Shown piece after piece: positions 25,501 through 27,695 of a stretch of DNA of 27,695 nt. How positions within the stretch are numbered: position 1 is the stretch's first letter; every line of letters starts with the position of its first letter. A model generated the notes under the pieces. That model was not told the origin of the DNA and ran no database searches. It saw nothing but the letters and a program-made list of their open reading frames with translations. Origin of the DNA: Chloromonas sp. AAM2 (lineage: Eukaryota > Chlorophyta > Chlorophyceae > Chlamydomonadales > Chlamydomonadaceae). Made by a program: the position numbers and the translations under genes. The stretch spans positions 4,750 through 32,444 of the forward strand of contig QAXH01000792.1 in NCBI GenBank assembly GCA_004335635.1. The letters are read 5' to 3'.

Positions 25501-27695
25501 AGGACGCAAAAACATCATAACACACGCAGCCCAGGCACAGTAGCAAGCTGGATGACAACAGGCGACAGTCCCATTACAGAAATCAAATGCGAATGGTGTT
25601 TACTTTAACGCTAGCATCGTATAAGCTAGGTCTGTGGAAAGTGCAGCATGGACGGCAGTTTCAAGTGTTGGACGTGACACGCAAGCTTTAATGAGCTCTG
25701 CGCCATGCAACATACCGTGACCTGCCTGACTGCCACTTGCTGAGCGCAGAAGATGGACAAGATGAAGGTCAGTGACAAGTTCTCCTTCCCTCTGACCCTG
25801 GACATGCCCACCCTCCTGGCATCGGTTGCACCAGACCACGACCAGGGCGTGGCAACAGAGGTAAGGTGCCAGACCTGGGTTCAAGTCCAGGTGATGACGG
25901 GGAGTTTTCACTCTGCGTCACCTGCAGTCCCTTGCAATGCGAGTACGCTAATTTTGTATACAGAGCTGGAGCCATCTCCTGTTCAGCTTGCCGGACAACT
26001 GTAAAACACTCTCTCTCGCTCTCGCTCTCTCTCCAACTCACTCGCTCACTCACTCACTCACTCGCTCACTCACTCACTCACTCACTCACAGGATGCAGCC
26101 GGGGGGCCTGCGGGGAGCTACGAGCTCACTGCAGTGCTGATTCACAAGGGAACCAGCGCAAGCCACGGCCATTACGGTGCGCGTAGGCTGGTGGTGGGAC
26201 TACCGGAACAGGGGGGCAGACGAGACAAGACGTGCCAGGGCAGGGCAGAGCAAGCATGGAAAGCAAGAACCGGGCAAGCTGCACACGTCAAGGATTGGTA
26301 TGGTGCACCAAGACAGTTTGTTGAGGCAGCGAAGTGTTACAGACATTACATACAGTGCAAGGGACACCCTGCGTGCCTCGTGCGACCACTGAAAGACTTG
26401 CGTCGAGACAACATGAGCGGAGTGAAACTGGCAAGGAGCTGGACACCAACGTCAAGGTAGCAGTTCTTACACCCTGCTTCACAAAATGATCAAAAACTGG
26501 CATCGGGTTAACAATCAGCGGACTAGGAAACCAATCCCTGGGCAGCAATTGCGGCACGGTCCCGTTCCACACGCTCAATCGTGCCGCTTGTGTTCCTGCT
26601 TCAGTTGCCCACATCAAGGACTCCAGTGGCACGTGGTGGCGGTTTGATGACGAGACAGTGACCCCCATGGGGCCCCTGCCCACAAGCCATCCAGGGGACC
26701 ACGGCACAGCAGCCACACCAGCAAGTAAGTGGTGAAGCTGCATTTTTCAACTGCAACTTGGAACGAACTGCTGAACTGCTCGGGTAATCTGCCTGAATGA
26801 ATGTCAGACGGGCTTGTAGGGACCGTACAGCCAACTTTACTGTGCAATGAGTGCAACCTGGAAAGGGCTGCTGATTCCGCTGCTTGGCTAATCTGCCTGG
26901 ATGGCACTAGTAGGTCTTGTAGGTGTAAGAGCGCACTCGCCTGATGGGCGTCATTGAAAATACATTGCAGTGGTCGCCAACTGTTGCTATGCAAGTTGTC
27001 ACTTGGGTGTTGTTGGTTGTTGTGATCTGTCAACTGTCCCTGCTGCAGCTGGCAAGGCCGCTACACAGAGCAAGCCCTCCGGCAGCAAGGGCAAGGCGGC
27101 CCCCAAGCGGAAGGGCAAGGCACCGGGCCGAGGCCGCAAGCGCTCGGCCGCAAATGCAGTGCTCAGCTCGGACGAGGAGGATGCTCCAGTCATGGCGACC
27201 AGCGATGAGGACGAGGTAAGGGTCTGCTCACACGTGGCGAATTCGCAATTACAAATGGTAGAAGATTGCCTAAACTTGAAAACGCAAACTCGAATTTGCG
27301 TCTCATACAATTTGCGAAAGTGGGACCTAGTTCACCTACCTTTCAAAGTTTGGTTTACCTGGTTGCCAGTTTTACCAATGATTTCTGGGTATTATTTTGG
27401 CTAGGGCAAGGCATTGCACATAATGAAAATGTGTTCAAGTGCTCTGGCTCCTCTCTCAGATTCAGATTCAGATGGCGGTCTGCCAGGTTGGTTGTGAGCA
27501 TGCACCTGCGCTGAGTTGTTCTACATGCCTGGCTGCTACTGCACTCAATCTGCTATGCTGTGCTGTGCGTCCTGAGCTCCCTGTCTGCTGATTTGTAGGA
27601 TACGAGGCAAGCTCTGCTCTATCACCCTTGGTTGAAGCCCGGAAATGTTATTGCTGCCATGCGTTGTGATGCGCAGGTTATGGTCGAGGCAGACG
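22578..27695 (+). CDS. UBP26: Ubiquitin-specific protease, UBP26/USP48 type (5' part, cut by window end)
   Basis: Exons: 22578..22883, 23323..23568, 23892..23960, 24176..24238, 24683..24778, 25197..25349, 25750..25860, 26092..26176, 26605..26724, 27049..27215, with a probable further exon from 27599 to the edge. The peptidase removes ubiquitin from proteins; the plant relative UBP26 acts on histone H2B and USP48 is nuclear. The N-terminus has the family-specific CKVNDKNNPNCFC and a GLWKK motif about 20 residues on (residues 55-84). The Cys box is GLSNLGNTCYVNSALQC with catalytic C117, then DGQEFFKLLL (usually DAQEF or DAHEF). A zinc ribbon is formed by CKEC (227/230) and CDIC (277/280). The His box is VLIHKGTSASHGHY with H375, followed by WWRFDDE with the Asp at 391. 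Behind it lies a basic nuclear-localisation-like stretch (KAAPKRKGKAPGRGRKR) and acidic Ser/Asp/Glu clusters. The Tyr-rich end strand of the fold (AYMLVY in relatives) was not found before the edge. Start ATG 22578 follows an in-frame stop. Confidence 0.93.
24884..25139. repeat. Direct repeat pair in UBP26 intron 5
   Basis: A 39-base core (cgcatggcagactct...ctgccgacatagc.tcag) occurs at 24908-24946 and 25094-25132 with three mismatches. Similarity extends about 20 bases to the left of each copy. The copies are 186 bases apart, and both lie inside the intron between exons 5 and 6 of the UBP26-type gene. Confidence 0.85.
25873..25892 (+). other. tRNA T-arm/B-box-like hairpin in an intron
   Basis: ACCTGG, loop GTTCAAGT and CCAGGT form a perfect 6-bp hairpin, and the string GGTTCAAGTCC matches the RNA polymerase III B box. 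It sits just inside the intron after UBP26 exon 7. No acceptor stem, anticodon arm or clear A box could be drawn, so it is at most a remnant of a tRNA-derived element. Confidence 0.4.
26008..26090. repeat. CTCT/CTCA microsatellite forming a polypyrimidine tract
   Basis: A run of CT dinucleotides passes into a (CTCA)n array with a few CTCG units and ends directly in the CACAG acceptor of UBP26 exon 8, which carries the catalytic His. Each CTCA/CTCACA end creates acceptor-like sequence, so the repeat provides the whole polypyrimidine tract. Confidence 0.85.
27599..27695 (+). CDS. Probable further exon of the UBP26-type gene (partial)
   Basis: After the acceptor ctgatttgtag the phase-0 frame stays open to the end of the window and reads DTRQALLYHPWLKPGNVIAA and on. 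Its H-x3-KP...MR pattern loosely recalls the linker before the DUSP-like part of USP48, but the match is weak. A tiny intermediate exon near 27462-27491 is possible. Phase agrees with exon 10 ending at 27215. Confidence 0.45.

Noticed and set aside
25861..25930. tRNA gene
   Set aside because: Only a T-arm-like hairpin exists; no acceptor stem, D arm or anticodon arm can be formed at the right distances.
26177..26460. Plus-strand open frames following the His-box exon
   Set aside because: They begin by reading through a donor (GTGCGC after HGHY); the family sequence resumes at 26605 (VAHIKDSSGTWWRF) in the right phase.
1..27695. CRISPR array, transposon, viral insertion or bacterial gene cluster
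   Set aside because: Repeats here are minisatellites, microsatellites or paired copies without regular spacers, and no transposase, reverse transcriptase, integrase or capsid-type frame was recognised.

Overview
The window looks like nuclear DNA of a green alga (Chlorophyta). Four lines of evidence support this. Every recognisable gene is split by spliceosomal introns of about 85-465 bp with GT..AG borders. TGTAA, the usual green-algal polyadenylation signal, lies downstream of some stop codons. The metabolic gene carries a plastid-transit-like leader. The protein families (PUX-type UBX protein, UBP26-type ubiquitin protease, VAR3/OZ1-like zinc finger) are plant-lineage types. Alanine-, glutamine- and glycine-rich low-complexity stretches fit this. 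The species cannot be told from the sequence. Gene models were built by eye from reading frame, splice consensus and intron phase. They have no transcript support.

Layout from left to right. 1-1640: a 26-bp minisatellite at the left edge, one weak candidate exon for a membrane protein on the minus strand, otherwise no convincing gene. 1763-4471 (minus): an 8-exon p47/Shp1-type UBX-domain cofactor of the Cdc48/p97 ATPase. 4472-6229: a 1.76-kb intergenic region between divergent genes, with diverged short repeats and an inverted repeat. 6230-7575 (plus): a plastid-type 6-phosphogluconolactonase with a single intron. 8539-11092 (plus): a 5-exon protein with an organelle-type leader, a RanBP2-type zinc finger and an RG-rich tail. 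11093-13842: an ambiguous stretch that may hold an unrecognised gene ending in a Gly/Arg/Pro-rich 14-residue tandem repeat. 13843-18668 (plus): a 12-exon BUD22/SRFBP1-family ribosome-biogenesis protein with a duplicated C-terminal signature. 19180-22217 (minus): a 5-exon unrecognised protein with a proline-rich middle. 22578 to the right edge (plus, incomplete): a UBP26/USP48-type ubiquitin-specific protease with its full catalytic triad and zinc ribbon.

The genes do not form a functional cluster. Two of them (the p47 cofactor and the UBP26/USP48 protease) act in ubiquitin biology but lie 18 kb apart on opposite strands. Two gene pairs are divergent (p47/PGL over 1.76 kb, unknown gene/UBP26 over 360 bp) and one pair is convergent (BUD22/unknown gene). 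I found no mobile-element genes, CRISPR arrays, rRNA or complete tRNA genes, and nothing of bacterial operon type. The less ordinary features are protein-architecture changes (BUD22 tail duplication and twin RGG exons, a basic insert behind the UBP26 catalytic core), the in-frame minisatellite, and several intron-borne repeats.
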